NCBI RefSeq assembly: GCF_000013745.1
Contig: NC_007925.1
Span: forward strand, 2,418,001 to 2,482,000
DNA length: 64,000 nucleotides
Direction: 5' to 3'
From: Rhodopseudomonas_A palustris_F
GTDB lineage: Bacteria > Pseudomonadota > Alphaproteobacteria > Rhizobiales > Xanthobacteraceae
This document shows positions 19,420 to 28,749 of this stretch, piece by piece. The position numbers and the translations under genes are program-made. Within the stretch, counting starts at the first letter, position 1, and the number at the start of each line of letters is the position of its first letter. The notes below the pieces were generated by a model. It saw nothing but the letters and a program-made list of their open reading frames with translations. It had not been told where the DNA came from and did no database searches.

Positions 19420-19707
19420 TTAGCGCCAGCCGCGATGGCGGCCGCGCGACCAGCCGTAATTCGGGCCGCGATGGCCGCGATACATGCCGGGACGCGGGCC
19501 ATAGGCGCGACGCATGCCGGGGCGCGGGCCATAGTAGCCGCGACGCACGACGTGGCGACGGCGATACTGCGCTTCGACGACGTTGGTGGCTGCGGTGGTG
19601 GTCGCGGCGGCGGCGGCAAGGCCGCTGGCCGGCATGGCGGCGGCCGGCAACATCAGGCCGAGACCGAGAAAGCCCGCGGCAGCAGCCGCGATGAGCATAC
19701 GTTTCAT
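19420..19707 (-). CDS. Small exported Arg/Gly/Pro-rich protein
   Basis: The protein has 95 residues: signal peptide MKRMLIAAAAAGFLGLGLML and an alanine-rich linker to about 45, then a basic tail with two repeats GPRPGM (YYGPRPGMRRAYGPRPGMYRG) and RHRGWR at the end. AGGAG precedes ATG 19707. It lies 30 bp upstream of the Gly/Tyr-rich protein on the same strand and may share a transcript with it. The function is unknown; the strongly basic tail could bind an acidic surface polymer, which is speculation. Confidence 0.75.
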   Translation of the reverse strand: MKRMLIAAAAAGFLGLGLMLPAAAMPASGLAAAAATTTAATNVVEAQYRRRHVVRRGYYGPRPGMRRAYGPRPGMYRGHRGPNYGWSRGRHRGWR

Positions 19708-19969
19708 TGAATTCTCCTGGAAGGCGCCACAAGGCGCCCCCAACAAGCGGTGAGGCGGGGGATTGTTCCGAGGGAGGAGCAAATGAATGGCGCGTGGCGT
19801 TGAGATGTTGCGCGACGTGAGTCTGCGCGAGCGTCTGCGATCAGCGCATCCGCGATCTCCGAAAGCCTTCCTGTTTCCAGACAATCGAGAAAAGACTGTT
19901 TGGTCATTGGATGCGATGGTCCGAATCATGTGGGAGGCGGCTGAGTAGAGCAAACTGCGATTAGCCGAC

Positions 19970-20093
19970 GTAGCACGGATGGAGCGAAGCGTAATCCGGG
20001 AGCAAATAGCGCTCGCCTCTCGACGGGATATCACGCCGACAACTCCAGCGTGGAGACGCTGTCCCGGATTTCGCTGCGCTCCATCCGGGCTAC
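19970..20093. repeat. Single dispersed relative of the 145-bp array unit
   Basis: GTAGCACGGATGGAGCGAAG at the left and CGCTCCATCCGGGCTAC at the right form the same outer inverted repeat as in the array at 17157, but the centre is unrelated and the AAGGCCG hairpin is missing. It shows the hairpin also exists alone. Confidence 0.8.
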
Positions 20094-20681
20094 AGCGCCG
20101 ACCCCATTGACAATTTCACGCGCGTGATTATATTCCTAGTCGTCCTGTCCGTGAGGGGCGCTTTCGCGAGGCGTCACGTTAGCGGGACAGAGCGAGACGT
20201 GGGGCAACCCACCGATCGCTGCCGAGGCGGAGCTTGCTCTCCTTCGGTCGACGCGGCGTCCCGCGCTCGCGCCTCGCAAGCGTGACCCGGGAGGCCCCAG
20301 GCCACCGTCCGGGCCCACTACGAGGCTCTGCCACTTGCTGGTTGGCTGGACGCGGGACAGGTGAACGGCGAGAGATCGCCGGGATCAGTGGTGCGGAGTG
20401 CATCGCGCCTGTCCCCGGAAGCACGGTCCCGGGGCCCAGAATCGCCGCAGGAGGGCGCGCCGCAAGGCGACGCGCGGTCGCGGCTGGCCTTGCGAGGCGA
20501 GCCGCAGCACCGCGAAACTCCACCCCCGCGCCCTGCGGCGCGCCTCCCCCCTCATTGCAGTGAGGGGCACTTCGCAAAGCTCGGGCGCATCGCGCCGCGA
20601 GATCGCGAGCGCACATCCAGAGCTTCTTGATCGTGGCTGTTTGACATTTTGGACGCAACGGCGGGCGATCGCCGCCCATTT
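20094..20681. other. Unexplained structured non-coding region
   Basis: I find no convincing gene in this 588-bp stretch. Minus-strand frames are open but rich in Arg, Ala and Pro with no family signature. Several inverted pairs are visible: GGGACAGG (20353-20360) with CCTGTCCC (20410-20417), enclosing GGCGAGAGATCGCC, plus GAGGGGCGCTTTCGCGAGGCGTC near 20153. It may be a dispersed repeat or a structured RNA; it matches none of the tmRNA, RNase P or SRP RNA core motifs I looked for. Confidence 0.4.
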
Positions 20682-21417
20682 CAGCGTCATCCTGAGGAGC
20701 CCGGCGCAGCGCGCAGCCGGGCGTCTCGAAGGATGGCCGCAAGCGTGACGCTGCCCCAGGCTGGGGCGAGCGCATCGATACGCAGCCGCATCCTTCGAGG
20801 CCCTCGCTACGCTCGGGCACCTCAGGATGACGACGCTGGGCTTGGATCATCAGCAACCCAATCAGCGTCATCCTGAGGAGCCCGGCAAAGCGCGCAGCGC
20901 GCAGCCGGGCGTCTCGAAGGATGGCCGCGGGCGTGGCGCAGCCCCAGAGCGGGGCGACCGCATCGTCGCGCAGCCGCATCCTTCGAGGCCCTCGCTACGC
21001 TCGGGCACCTCAGGATGACGACGCTGGGCTTGGATCATCAGCAACCCAATCAGCGTCATCCTGAGGAGCCCGGCAAAGCGCGCAGCGCGCAGCCGGGCGT
21101 CTCGAAGGATGGCCGCGGGCGTGGCGCCGCCCCAGAGCGGGGCGACCGCATCGTCGCGTAGCCGCATCCTTCGAGGCCCTCGCTACGCTCGGGCACCTCA
21201 GGATGACGACGCTGGGCTTGGATCATCAGCAACCCAATCAGCGTCATCCTGAGGAGCCCGGCAAAGCGCGCAGCGCGCAGCCGGGCGTCTCGAAGGATGG
21301 CCGCGGGCGTGGCGCCGCCCCAGAGCGGGGCGACCGCATCGTCGCGTAGCCGCATCCTTCGAGGCCCTCGCTGCGCTCGGGCGCCTCAGGATGACGACTC
21401 TGGGGGGGATCATCAAC
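20682..21417. repeat. Four tandem copies of a 181-188-bp palindromic unit
   Basis: Units start with CAGCGTCATCCTGAGGAGCC at 20682, 20863, 21051 and 21239. Each is an inverted repeat with ends CGTCATCCTGAGG / CCTCAGGATGACG and an inner pair TCTCGAAGGATG / CATCCTTCGAGG. Copies 2-4 are almost identical and the first is more diverged. A lone copy of the family lies at 60831. Confidence 0.95.
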
Positions 21418-21530
21418 TCGCAATCCGCCTCATCCTGTGAGGAGCCGGCTCACTGCGCAGCGCCAAGGCGCTGCTCCGTGTCCGGGACACGGGGTTTTCT
21501 TTTGGACAGGTTCTCTTTTGGATAGGCCGC

Positions 21531-21558
21531 AACAAAAACGGGGCCGCAAGGCCCCGTT
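21531..21558 (-). terminator. Rho-independent terminator of rpmG
   Basis: Read on the minus strand, ACGGGGCC-TTGC-GGCCCCGT is followed directly by TTTTTGTT. It lies 26 bp after the rpmG stop codon and ends that transcript. Confidence 0.92.
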
Positions 21559-21584
21559 GAAATCCGCAAGCGCGCTGAAACAGC

Positions 21585-21752
21585 TTACTTGATCTTGGAT
21601 TCCTTGAACTCGACGTGCTTGCGCGCCACCGGATCGTACTTCTTCTTGACCATCTTGTCGGTCATGGTGCGCGAGTTCTTCTTCGCCACGTAATAGAAGC
21701 CGGTATCCGCGGTCGAGACGAGCTTGATCTTGATGGTGACCGCCTTGGCCAT
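21585..21752 (-). CDS. rpmG: 50S ribosomal protein L33
   Basis: The 55-residue sequence begins MAKAVTIKIKLVSTADTGFY and continues with YVAKKNSRTMTDKMVKKKYDPVARKHVEFKESKIK, a full-length bacterial L33. It lacks the CxxC zinc pair found in some paralogues (C- form). ATG 21752 follows GAGGTTTTTTACC. It is last in the minus-strand series topA-rnr-DUF983-Nudix-rpmG, 174 bp after the Nudix gene, with its own terminator. Confidence 0.97.
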   Translation of the reverse strand: MAKAVTIKIKLVSTADTGFYYVAKKNSRTMTDKMVKKKYDPVARKHVEFKESKIK

Positions 21753-21926
21753 GGTAAAAAACCTCGAAATGTCTGGAATCGGGCGCGGGCCAACGCTGCC
21801 GGCCTGCATTCGCCGCGCAACCTAGCTTCCGACGCGGCAAAGTCAAGGTTGGCGCCGGAAATAACCGGGCGAGGGCGGCTTTGCCAGGCCGACAGCCCGG
21901 TTGCGGCGCTCGATCGGCCAGCGCGC

Positions 21927-22661
21927 TCAGGCGGTGCCGCTCAACAGATCCATCTGCATCCGGCCGCGTGCGACATGGAAAAACGGCAGCTGGGCGTCGT
22001 GCCGCAGCGGCCCCGAGGCCAGCCGCCGTTCCAGCTCGCCCAGCACCTGCCGGGTCATCTGGTGCAGCCCGGCCAGCGGTTCGGAACCGATTTCCACCCA
22101 GACCAGCTCGACCAGCTCGGCGCCCGGGTGGATCACGCCCTCGACGCGGTGCGCGATCATCGAGGCGTCGGCGGTGAAGAAACGGGTGTCGAACCGGCGC
22201 ACCCGGCCGGGCGGGGTGATGGCGCGGGCGACCAGGAACAGCCCGGAGGGGTCCGGCAGCAGCCCGGCCTGCGCGAACGGCGCCCACGGCCCGTCGAGCG
22301 CCGCGGCGCCATGGACTTTGCGGCCGAGGCACAGCCCGGTCTCCTCGCAGGCCTCGCGAATCGCGCAGACCGCCAGCGCCCGGGCCCGGGCGCGGCTGAT
22401 CAGCGGGCGGCCCTGCAGCAGATTGGCCTCGAGTCCGGCGGGAAGCGGCGCCGCCACCGGGATGCGGCAATCGGTCTTGTCAACCCGGCCGCCGGGAAAC
22501 ACGAATTTGCCCGGCATGAACACCACATTGTCGTGGCGGCGGCCGACCAGCACTTTCGGGACCCGCCCGGTGCGATCGATCAACAGCAGCGTCGCTGCGT
22601 CTTTCGGGCGGAAATACGGATGATGCTCGGCTTCGATGTCGACGTTGGCCGTGTCGCTCAT
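21927..22661 (-). CDS. Nudix hydrolase
   Basis: This 244-residue protein has the Nudix signature spread around FPGGRVDKTD..(long insert)..ALAVCAIREACEETGL, with the RExxEE metal-binding core intact. The segment between the glycine pair and the REACEE core is longer than the canonical 7-residue spacing, as in CoA/NUDT-like members. Such enzymes hydrolyse nucleoside diphosphates linked to another moiety; the substrate is unknown. It lies 30 bp after DUF983 in the conserved topA-rnr cluster. Confidence 0.85.
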   Translation of the reverse strand: MSDTANVDIEAEHHPYFRPKDAATLLLIDRTGRVPKVLVGRRHDNVVFMPGKFVFPGGRVDKTDCRIPVAAPLPAGLEANLLQGRPLISRARARALAVCAIREACEETGLCLGRKVHGAAALDGPWAPFAQAGLLPDPSGLFLVARAITPPGRVRRFDTRFFTADASMIAHRVEGVIHPGAELVELVWVEIGSEPLAGLHQMTRQVLGELERRLASGPLRHDAQLPFFHVARGRMQMDLLSGTA

Positions 22662-22691
22662 GCCATCCCCGCTGCGGTCGCAGCGTTTTAG

Positions 22692-23141
22692 CTAGACCGC
22701 GGGGATATCGCCAGGGGGATTGTCGTCGAAGCCGTGCATCCGGAACGCCCATTGCAGCCCGACCACGGCGCCCTTCACCGGCTGCAGCAATCCCAGCGAC
22801 AGCAGCAGCGTGATCGGCAGATAGATCGCCAGCTGCAGCGGCACCGCCGGCGAATAATTGGTCTCGATCCACAGCACGATCGGCACCACCAGATGACCGA
22901 CGATGACGATCACCAGATAGGCCGGCAGGTCGTCGGCGCGATGCGGGGTGAAGTCGAGCTGGCACTTGGCGCAGTGATCGTCGACCTTGAGGAACGCGCG
23001 GAACAGCTTGCCCTCGCCGCAGCGCGGGCAGCGGCCGAACAAGCCGCGCTTGATCGCGGTGACGGCGTTGCGCTTCTCCGGCGCAATGACCTCCGCGCTC
23101 CAGCTGCGGGCGGGCCGCGCTGCGCTGTCGTCGACGCTCAT
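22692..23141 (-). CDS. DUF983 zinc-ribbon membrane protein
   Basis: The protein has 149 residues. A zinc ribbon (RCPRCGEGKLFRAFLKVDDHCAKC, four cysteines, about 37-60) is followed by two membrane helices (LPAYLVIVIVGHLVVPIVLW and LQLAIYLPITLLLSLGLLQP) and a C-terminal KGAVVGLQWAFRMHG. This is the DUF983 family, usually found next to rnr in alphaproteobacteria; function is not known. It starts 3 bp after the rnr stop, so it is surely co-transcribed. Confidence 0.9.
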   Translation of the reverse strand: MSVDDSAARPARSWSAEVIAPEKRNAVTAIKRGLFGRCPRCGEGKLFRAFLKVDDHCAKCQLDFTPHRADDLPAYLVIVIVGHLVVPIVLWIETNYSPAVPLQLAIYLPITLLLSLGLLQPVKGAVVGLQWAFRMHGFDDNPPGDIPAV

Positions 23142-23144
23142 GGA

Positions 23145-25517
23145 TCAGCCCTTCTTCGGCTTGCCGGGTGTTCCGCCTTTGGCCTTGTTGGCTTTCTTGA
23201 TCTTGCTCTTGCGGTCGCGCTTCGGCGGCTTGGACTTCTTGTCTTTCTTGGCTTTGCTCGGATTGCGTCCGGGGTGGGCCTTGCTGCGGGGCTCCGACGA
23301 CGCCGCCCCACGGCTACGAATATGGGGACGCGGACGGCCGCCCGCAACAACGCCGCCGTCGCCCAACAGTTCAAAGCGCAGCGCGCCGGCCACGGGAGTG
23401 GCCTCCACCAGCCGCACGTCGACCACGTCGCCGAGCCGATAGATGGTACCGGAACGGGTTCCGATCAGCGCGTGGCGGGTTTCGTCGTAGTTGAAGTACT
23501 CGCTGCCGATGGTGCGGATCGGGATCAGTCCGTCGGCGCCGGTGTCGGCGAGTTTGACGAACAGCCCGGCGCGGGTGACGCCGGAAATCCGCCCCTGGAA
23601 CGAGGCGCCGATGCGGTCGGCGAGGAAATGCGCGATCAGCCGGTCGGTGGTTTCGCGCTCGGCCTTCATGGCGCGGCGTTCGGTGACCGAGATCTGCGCC
23701 GCGACTTCGGCGAGCGTCTCCACGGTCTCGGTGTCGGGCAGCGCGCCGTCGCCGAGATTGAGCGCGCGGATCAAGGCGCGATGCACCACGAGGTCGGCGT
23801 AGCGGCGGATCGGCGAGGTGAAATGCGCGTAGCGGCGCAGGTTCAAGCCGAAATGGCCGTAATTCTGCGAGGCGTATTCGGCCTGCGCCTGCGAGCGCAG
23901 CACCACTTCGTTGACCAAGGGTTCGGCGTCGTGGCCTTTGACCTGTGCCAGCACGCGGTTGAACAGCGAGGGCCGCAGCGCGCCCTGCTTGGCGAACGAC
24001 AGATCCAGCGTCTTGAGGAATTCGACCAGGTTGTGCACCTTTTCGACGCTGGGCTCGTCGTGCACGCGATAGATCAGCGGCAGCGCCTTCTTCTCCAGCA
24101 TCTCGGCGGCGGCGACGTTGGCGAGGATCATGAATTCCTCGATCAACTTATGCGCGTCGAGCCGCTCCGGGACGATGACGCGGTCGACGGTGCCGTCGGG
24201 CTTCAACAGGATCTTGCGCTCCGGCAGGTCGAGATCGAGCGGATCGCGCTCGTCGCGGCCGCGCTTCACCACCGCGTAGGCGTCGTACAGCGGCTGCAGG
24301 ATCGGCTTGAGCAACGGGCCGGTCGTATCGTCGGGATGTCCGTCGATCGCGGCCTGCGCCTGCGCGTAGCTCAGTTTCGCCGCCGAGCGCATCAGGATGC
24401 GGTGGAACGAGTGCGAGTGCTTGCGGCCGTCCGGGCCGATCACGATGCGGACGGCGAGGGCGCCGCGCGCTTCGCCCGGCTTCAGCGAACACAGATCGTT
24501 GGAGATCCGCTCCGGCAGCATCGGCACCACGCGGTCGGGGAAGTACACCGAATTGCCGCGGGTGAGCGCGTCGCGATCGAGCGCCGATTGCGGCCGCACG
24601 TAGTAGGCGACGTCGGCGATCGCGACGTGGAGGATGTAGCCGCCCTTGTTGTTCGGATCGGGGTCGGGCTCGGCGTGCACCGCGTCGTCGTGATCCTTGG
24701 CGTCGGGCGGATCGATGGTGACGAGCGGCAATTCGCGCCAGTCCTCGCGGCCTTTCAGGCTCGCGGGCTTGGCGGCGTCGGCCTCGCGAATGGCTTCAGC
24801 GGAGAATTCCTGCGGGATTTCGTGGGAGTGGATCGCGATCAGGCTGACCGCCTTTTCGGTGGCGAGCGATCCCAAGCGCTCTTTCACCTTGCCGGACGCA
24901 AGACCATAGCCGCGGGTGCGGATCGGATCGACGCTGACCAGATCGCCGTCCTGCGCGCCGCCGGCGTCCGTGGCGGCGATGTTGAATTCGCGGCCGACCT
25001 GTTTCTTGTCGACAGGAATCAGCCGTCCGCCGCCGCCGGGCAGCGCGCGGAAGATCCCAAGGATGCGCGTCTTGGTCTGATCGACGACTTTGATGACGCG
25101 GGCGCGATAGGCCTCCGCACCCGGCTCGACGCGCAGCAACGCACGGTCGCCGATGCCGGCCGCGGTGCCGGGCGCCGCGCGGCGCGGCACATGGATGCGG
25201 ATCTTCGGTGGCTCGCCGCTCTGCTCGTCCCACTCGGTCGGCGTGGCGATCAGTTCGCCATCATCGTCGCGCGCGGTGATATCGGCCATCAACGTCGGCG
25301 GCAGCGCCTCGGGTTCGGCCACGATCTTGCCGCGGCGCTTGATGGTGCCGGCGTCGGCGAGGTCGCGCAGCACCCGCTTCAGTTCGACGCGATCCTCGTT
25401 CTTGAGGCCGAACGCGCGGGCGATTTCGCGAGTGCCGACCTTGCCCGGCTGGGCGCGGATGAAGGCGACGAGCGCGTCGCGATCGGGAAAGCTGGTGTCG
25501 CGCTTTTTCGTGCTCAC
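23145..25517 (-). CDS. rnr: Ribonuclease R
   Basis: The protein has 790 residues: an N-terminal winged-helix region (DRDALVAFIRAQPGKVGTREIARAFGLKNEDRVELKRVL), cold-shock OB domains, the RNB catalytic domain with the acidic motif IDPPDAKDHDDAVHAE and SVYFPDRVVPMLPERISNDLCSL, and a C-terminal S1 domain (ISGVTRAGLFVKLADTGADGLIPI). A basic tail (KAKKDKKSKPPKRDRKSKIKK) follows. It is a processive 3'-5' exoribonuclease for structured RNA. I chose GTG 25517, 4 bp after the topA stop, because the frame upstream overlaps the topA tail and is not family-like. Translational coupling to topA is likely. Confidence 0.93.
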   Translation of the reverse strand: MSTKKRDTSFPDRDALVAFIRAQPGKVGTREIARAFGLKNEDRVELKRVLRDLADAGTIKRRGKIVAEPEALPPTLMADITARDDDGELIATPTEWDEQSGEPPKIRIHVPRRAAPGTAAGIGDRALLRVEPGAEAYRARVIKVVDQTKTRILGIFRALPGGGGRLIPVDKKQVGREFNIAATDAGGAQDGDLVSVDPIRTRGYGLASGKVKERLGSLATEKAVSLIAIHSHEIPQEFSAEAIREADAAKPASLKGREDWRELPLVTIDPPDAKDHDDAVHAEPDPDPNNKGGYILHVAIADVAYYVRPQSALDRDALTRGNSVYFPDRVVPMLPERISNDLCSLKPGEARGALAVRIVIGPDGRKHSHSFHRILMRSAAKLSYAQAQAAIDGHPDDTTGPLLKPILQPLYDAYAVVKRGRDERDPLDLDLPERKILLKPDGTVDRVIVPERLDAHKLIEEFMILANVAAAEMLEKKALPLIYRVHDEPSVEKVHNLVEFLKTLDLSFAKQGALRPSLFNRVLAQVKGHDAEPLVNEVVLRSQAQAEYASQNYGHFGLNLRRYAHFTSPIRRYADLVVHRALIRALNLGDGALPDTETVETLAEVAAQISVTERRAMKAERETTDRLIAHFLADRIGASFQGRISGVTRAGLFVKLADTGADGLIPIRTIGSEYFNYDETRHALIGTRSGTIYRLGDVVDVRLVEATPVAGALRFELLGDGGVVAGGRPRPHIRSRGAASSEPRSKAHPGRNPSKAKKDKKSKPPKRDRKSKIKKANKAKGGTPGKPKKG

Positions 25518-25521
25518 ATGA

Positions 25522-28290
25522 TCAGCCGTTGGCTTTGCCCGCGGATTTTTTCGCCGCCGGCTTTGCAGGCTTCTTGGCTGCGGCGGTCTTGGTCGAGGAT
25601 TTGGCTTTCGCCGGCGCGCGCGCGGCACTTACGGCGACGCCGTCGGCCTTCGGCTTGGCGACCGACTTCTTCGCCGCGGCTTTCTTCGCGGGTTTTTTCG
25701 TCTCTGCCGCTGCGTCGGTATCGGACTTCGCGGCCTTCTTGGCCGGCGCTTTCTTCGCGGCTTTCTTCGGCTTGCCGCCGCCCTTCGCCGCGCGCTCGTC
25801 GATCAGCGCGATGGCCTCGGGCAGGGTGATGCTCTCTTGAGTTTTGTCGCTCGGAATCGTGGCGTTGACGCCGCCGGCGGTGACGTAAGCGCCGTAACGT
25901 CCGCTCTTCACCGCCACGGTGCCGAGCGAGGGATGCTCGCCGAGCGGTTTGCCGGGGTCCGAACCAAACCGTCGCTTGCTCGGGCCTTTGAGGATCTTCT
26001 CGGCGATCAGCGTCACCGCGCGGTTCAGCCCGATGTCGAACACCTCGTCGCCAGCTTCCAGGCTGGCATAGGTCTTCTCATGCTGCACATAGGGACCGAA
26101 GCGGCCGATGCCGGCCTTGATCGGCTCGCCGGTCTCCGGATGTTTGCCGACTTCGCGCGGCAGCGACAACAGCTTCAGCGCGAGCTCGAGCTCCATGTCG
26201 CCGGGCGAGGAGTTTTTCGGAATGCCGGCGCGTTTCGGCTTCTCGCCCTCGGCGTAGTCCTTGGCGTCACCGAGCTGGATATAGGGACCGAACCGGCCGG
26301 CCTTGACCGCGACTTCGAGGCCGGACACCGGGTCCTTGCCGAGAATGCGGTCGCCGTCGCCGCCGCCGTCAGCCGCCAACGGGCGGGTGTAGCGGCATTC
26401 CGGATAGTTGCTGCAGCCGACGAAGGCGCCGAACTTGCCGGCCTTGAGGTTGAGCTTGCCGGTGCCGCAGCTCGGGCATTGCCGCGGATCGCCGCCGTCG
26501 TCGCGTGGCGCATAGATGTGCGAGCCGAGCATGTCGTCGAGCGCGTCCAGCACCTGCGCGACGCGCAGATCCTTGATGTCGTTGACCGCGCCGATGAAGT
26601 CGGTCCAGAAATCGCGCAGCACCTGTTGCCAGGAGATTTCGTTGTTGGAAATCCGGTCGAGGTTTTCCTCCAGCGCCGCGGTGAAGTCGTATTCGACGTA
26701 GCGGGCGAAGAAGTTCTCCAGGAACGCGACCACGACGCGGCCCTTGTCCTCGGCGTGCAGCCGCTTCTTGTCGAGCTTGACGTAGCCGCGGTCCTTCAAC
26801 ACCTGCAGGATCGAGGCGTAGGTCGAGGGCCGGCCGATGCCGAGCTCTTCCATCCGCTTGACCAGCGAGGCTTCGGAGAAGCGCGGCGGCGGCTCGGTGA
26901 AATGCTGGGTGACGGCGAGGTCCTTGCGAGCCAAGGCTTCGCCTTGGCTCATTGCCGGCAGTCGGCGGGAATCCTCGTCGTCACCGTCGTCGTCGCGGCC
27001 TTCCTGATACACCGCCAGGAAGCCGTCGAACTTCACCACCTGGCCGGTGGCGCGCAGTTCCAGCACCCGCGAGCCCGCCTTGGCGGCGATCTCGACGGTG
27101 GTGCGCTCCAATTCGGCGGATTCCATCTGGCTGGCGATGGTGCGGATCCAGATCAGCTCGTAGAGCCGGATCTGATCGTGGTCGAGCCGGGCGCGCAAGC
27201 TGGCGGGGCGGCGGCTGAGGTCGGTCGGCCGGATCGCTTCATGGGCTTCCTGGGCGTTCTTGGCCTTGGCGGTGTATTGCCGCGGCGCCTCCGGAACGTA
27301 TTGCTTGCCGTAGTCCTCGCCGATCACCTGGCGCGCCTGGGTGATGGCGGAGGAATCAATCTGCACGCCGTCGGTACGCATATAAGTAATGAGACCGGTG
27401 GTCTCGCCGCCGATGTCGATGCCTTCATACAACCGCTGCGCGATCCGCATGGTGTGCGCCGGGGCGAAGCCGAGCTTGCGGCTGGCCTCCTGCTGCAGCG
27501 TCGAGGTGGTGAACGGCGCGTAGGGGTTGCGCCGCGCCGGCTTGGCTTCGACGCTGGCGACATTGAACAGCGCCGCTTCGATCGCCTGCTTGAAATCCTC
27601 GGCCTCGGCGCCGGTGCCGATGTCGAGCCGCTGGATCTTCTTGCCATCGGCGCCGGTGAGCCGGGCCTCGAACATCTCGCCGCGCGGCGTGGTCAGGGTC
27701 GCCACCAGCGACCAGTATTCCCGCGGCACGAATTTCTCGATCTCGAGCTCGCGGTCGCAGACCAGCCGCAGCGCCACCGATTGGACGCGGCCGGCGGAGC
27801 GGGCGCCGGGCAGTTTGCGCCACAATACGGGAGAGAGTGTAAAGCCGACCAGATAGTCCAGCGCGCGGCGCGCCATATAGGCGTCGACCAGCGCGCCGTC
27901 GATCTGGCGCGGGTTCTTCATCGCATCGGTGACCGCCTGCTTGGTGATGGCGTTGAACACCACGCGTTCGATCTTGTGATCCTTGATCGCGCGCTTCTCT
28001 TTCAACACCTCCAGCACGTGCCAGGAGATCGCTTCCCCCTCGCGATCAGGGTCGGTTGCGAGGATCAGCTTGTCGGCGCCCTTCAGCGCCTTGGCGATGT
28101 CGTTGAGCCGGCCGGCGGCCTTGGGATCGATTTCCCAGATCATCTGGAAATTGGCGTCGGGATCGACCGAGCCGTTCTTCGCCGGAAGGTCGCGGACATG
28201 GCCGAACGAGGCCAGAACCTCGTAGGAACTGCCCAGATATTTGTTGATCGTCTTGGCCTTCGCAGGCGACTCGACAATGACGATATTCAT
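25522..28290 (-). CDS. topA: DNA topoisomerase I
   Basis: The protein has 922 residues. The TOPRIM domain starts at MNIVIVESPAKAKTINKYLG with acidic triad DPDREGE (80-86). The catalytic tyrosine is Y303 in ITYMRTDGVQ. A zinc-finger region has CPSCGTGKLNLKAGKFGAFVGCSNYPEC, followed by repeated topoisomerase C-terminal modules (FGPYIQLGD, FGPYVQHEK, YGAYVTAGG). The last 110 residues form a Lys/Ala/Pro-rich tail that should bind DNA. It relaxes negative supercoils. It heads the topA-rnr-DUF983 group; dprA lies upstream on the same strand but is separated here by small genes and azoR/hxlR. Confidence 0.96.
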   Translation of the reverse strand: MNIVIVESPAKAKTINKYLGSSYEVLASFGHVRDLPAKNGSVDPDANFQMIWEIDPKAAGRLNDIAKALKGADKLILATDPDREGEAISWHVLEVLKEKRAIKDHKIERVVFNAITKQAVTDAMKNPRQIDGALVDAYMARRALDYLVGFTLSPVLWRKLPGARSAGRVQSVALRLVCDRELEIEKFVPREYWSLVATLTTPRGEMFEARLTGADGKKIQRLDIGTGAEAEDFKQAIEAALFNVASVEAKPARRNPYAPFTTSTLQQEASRKLGFAPAHTMRIAQRLYEGIDIGGETTGLITYMRTDGVQIDSSAITQARQVIGEDYGKQYVPEAPRQYTAKAKNAQEAHEAIRPTDLSRRPASLRARLDHDQIRLYELIWIRTIASQMESAELERTTVEIAAKAGSRVLELRATGQVVKFDGFLAVYQEGRDDDGDDEDSRRLPAMSQGEALARKDLAVTQHFTEPPPRFSEASLVKRMEELGIGRPSTYASILQVLKDRGYVKLDKKRLHAEDKGRVVVAFLENFFARYVEYDFTAALEENLDRISNNEISWQQVLRDFWTDFIGAVNDIKDLRVAQVLDALDDMLGSHIYAPRDDGGDPRQCPSCGTGKLNLKAGKFGAFVGCSNYPECRYTRPLAADGGGDGDRILGKDPVSGLEVAVKAGRFGPYIQLGDAKDYAEGEKPKRAGIPKNSSPGDMELELALKLLSLPREVGKHPETGEPIKAGIGRFGPYVQHEKTYASLEAGDEVFDIGLNRAVTLIAEKILKGPSKRRFGSDPGKPLGEHPSLGTVAVKSGRYGAYVTAGGVNATIPSDKTQESITLPEAIALIDERAAKGGGKPKKAAKKAPAKKAAKSDTDAAAETKKPAKKAAAKKSVAKPKADGVAVSAARAPAKAKSSTKTAAAKKPAKPAAKKSAGKANG

Positions 28291-28521
28291 GTCATTCCAG
28301 GTGTTTACAGGGATTTATGCGGTCTTTTTCCGCGAGAGTCGCGACGACCGGTTGGGGGCGAACATGGGTGCAGCGGACGGCGCTGTCAAATCGTCCGGTT
28401 GCAGGAGGTGAACTTTTGGGAGAATTTTCAAATATTATACACTCTAGGTTGCACACGTATAAGTAGTAGAGCTATAAGTGACTCGCGGAACCGGAGGGCT
28501 CCGCGGCAAGAGGGATGAGTC

Positions 28522-28749
28522 ATGGGATCCAGCGGCGGGAGCGATGGTCTGCCATCTCCGCCGCGCAGCGGCGACGGCGGCCCGGACGAAGCCGCACATT
28601 ACCTCGCCACGACTGTCGCGGAACTGGCGCGGCTGGCGCGCCGTCACCGGCTCGACATGCTGGGTTATCTGTTGGAAATGGCGCATCTGGAGGCGACCGA
28701 ACTGGTGCGGCAACGCCGCCGTCACAACGGCAACGAACCGCGCAGATAG
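28522..28749 (+). CDS. Hypothetical protein, 75 residues
   Basis: A Gly/Ser/Pro-rich N-terminus (MGSSGGSDGLPSPPRSGDGG) precedes a helical part (YLATTVAELARLARRHRLDMLGYLLEMAHLEATELVRQRRR) with regularly spaced Leu residues, which could dimerise. AGAGGG lies eight bases before ATG 28522. The helical LDMLGYLLEMAHLEA segment resembles small proteins common in Bradyrhizobium/Rhodopseudomonas, but the function is unknown. It is divergent from topA. Confidence 0.7.
   Translation: MGSSGGSDGLPSPPRSGDGGPDEAAHYLATTVAELARLARRHRLDMLGYLLEMAHLEATELVRQRRRHNGNEPRR

Noticed and set aside
20179..20979. Long minus-strand frame as a gene
   Set aside because: It runs through the CATCCTGAGG repeat and has an Arg/Pro/Ala-rich composition; no recognised domain or ribosome site.
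22734..25829. 1031-codon plus-strand frame opposite rnr and topA
   Set aside because: It is the antisense shadow of two clear genes (rnr and topA) in high-GC DNA; the composition is His/Arg/Asp/Gly-rich with no motif.
25837..28518. 893-codon plus-strand frame opposite topA
   Set aside because: It is a shadow of topA for the same reasons.
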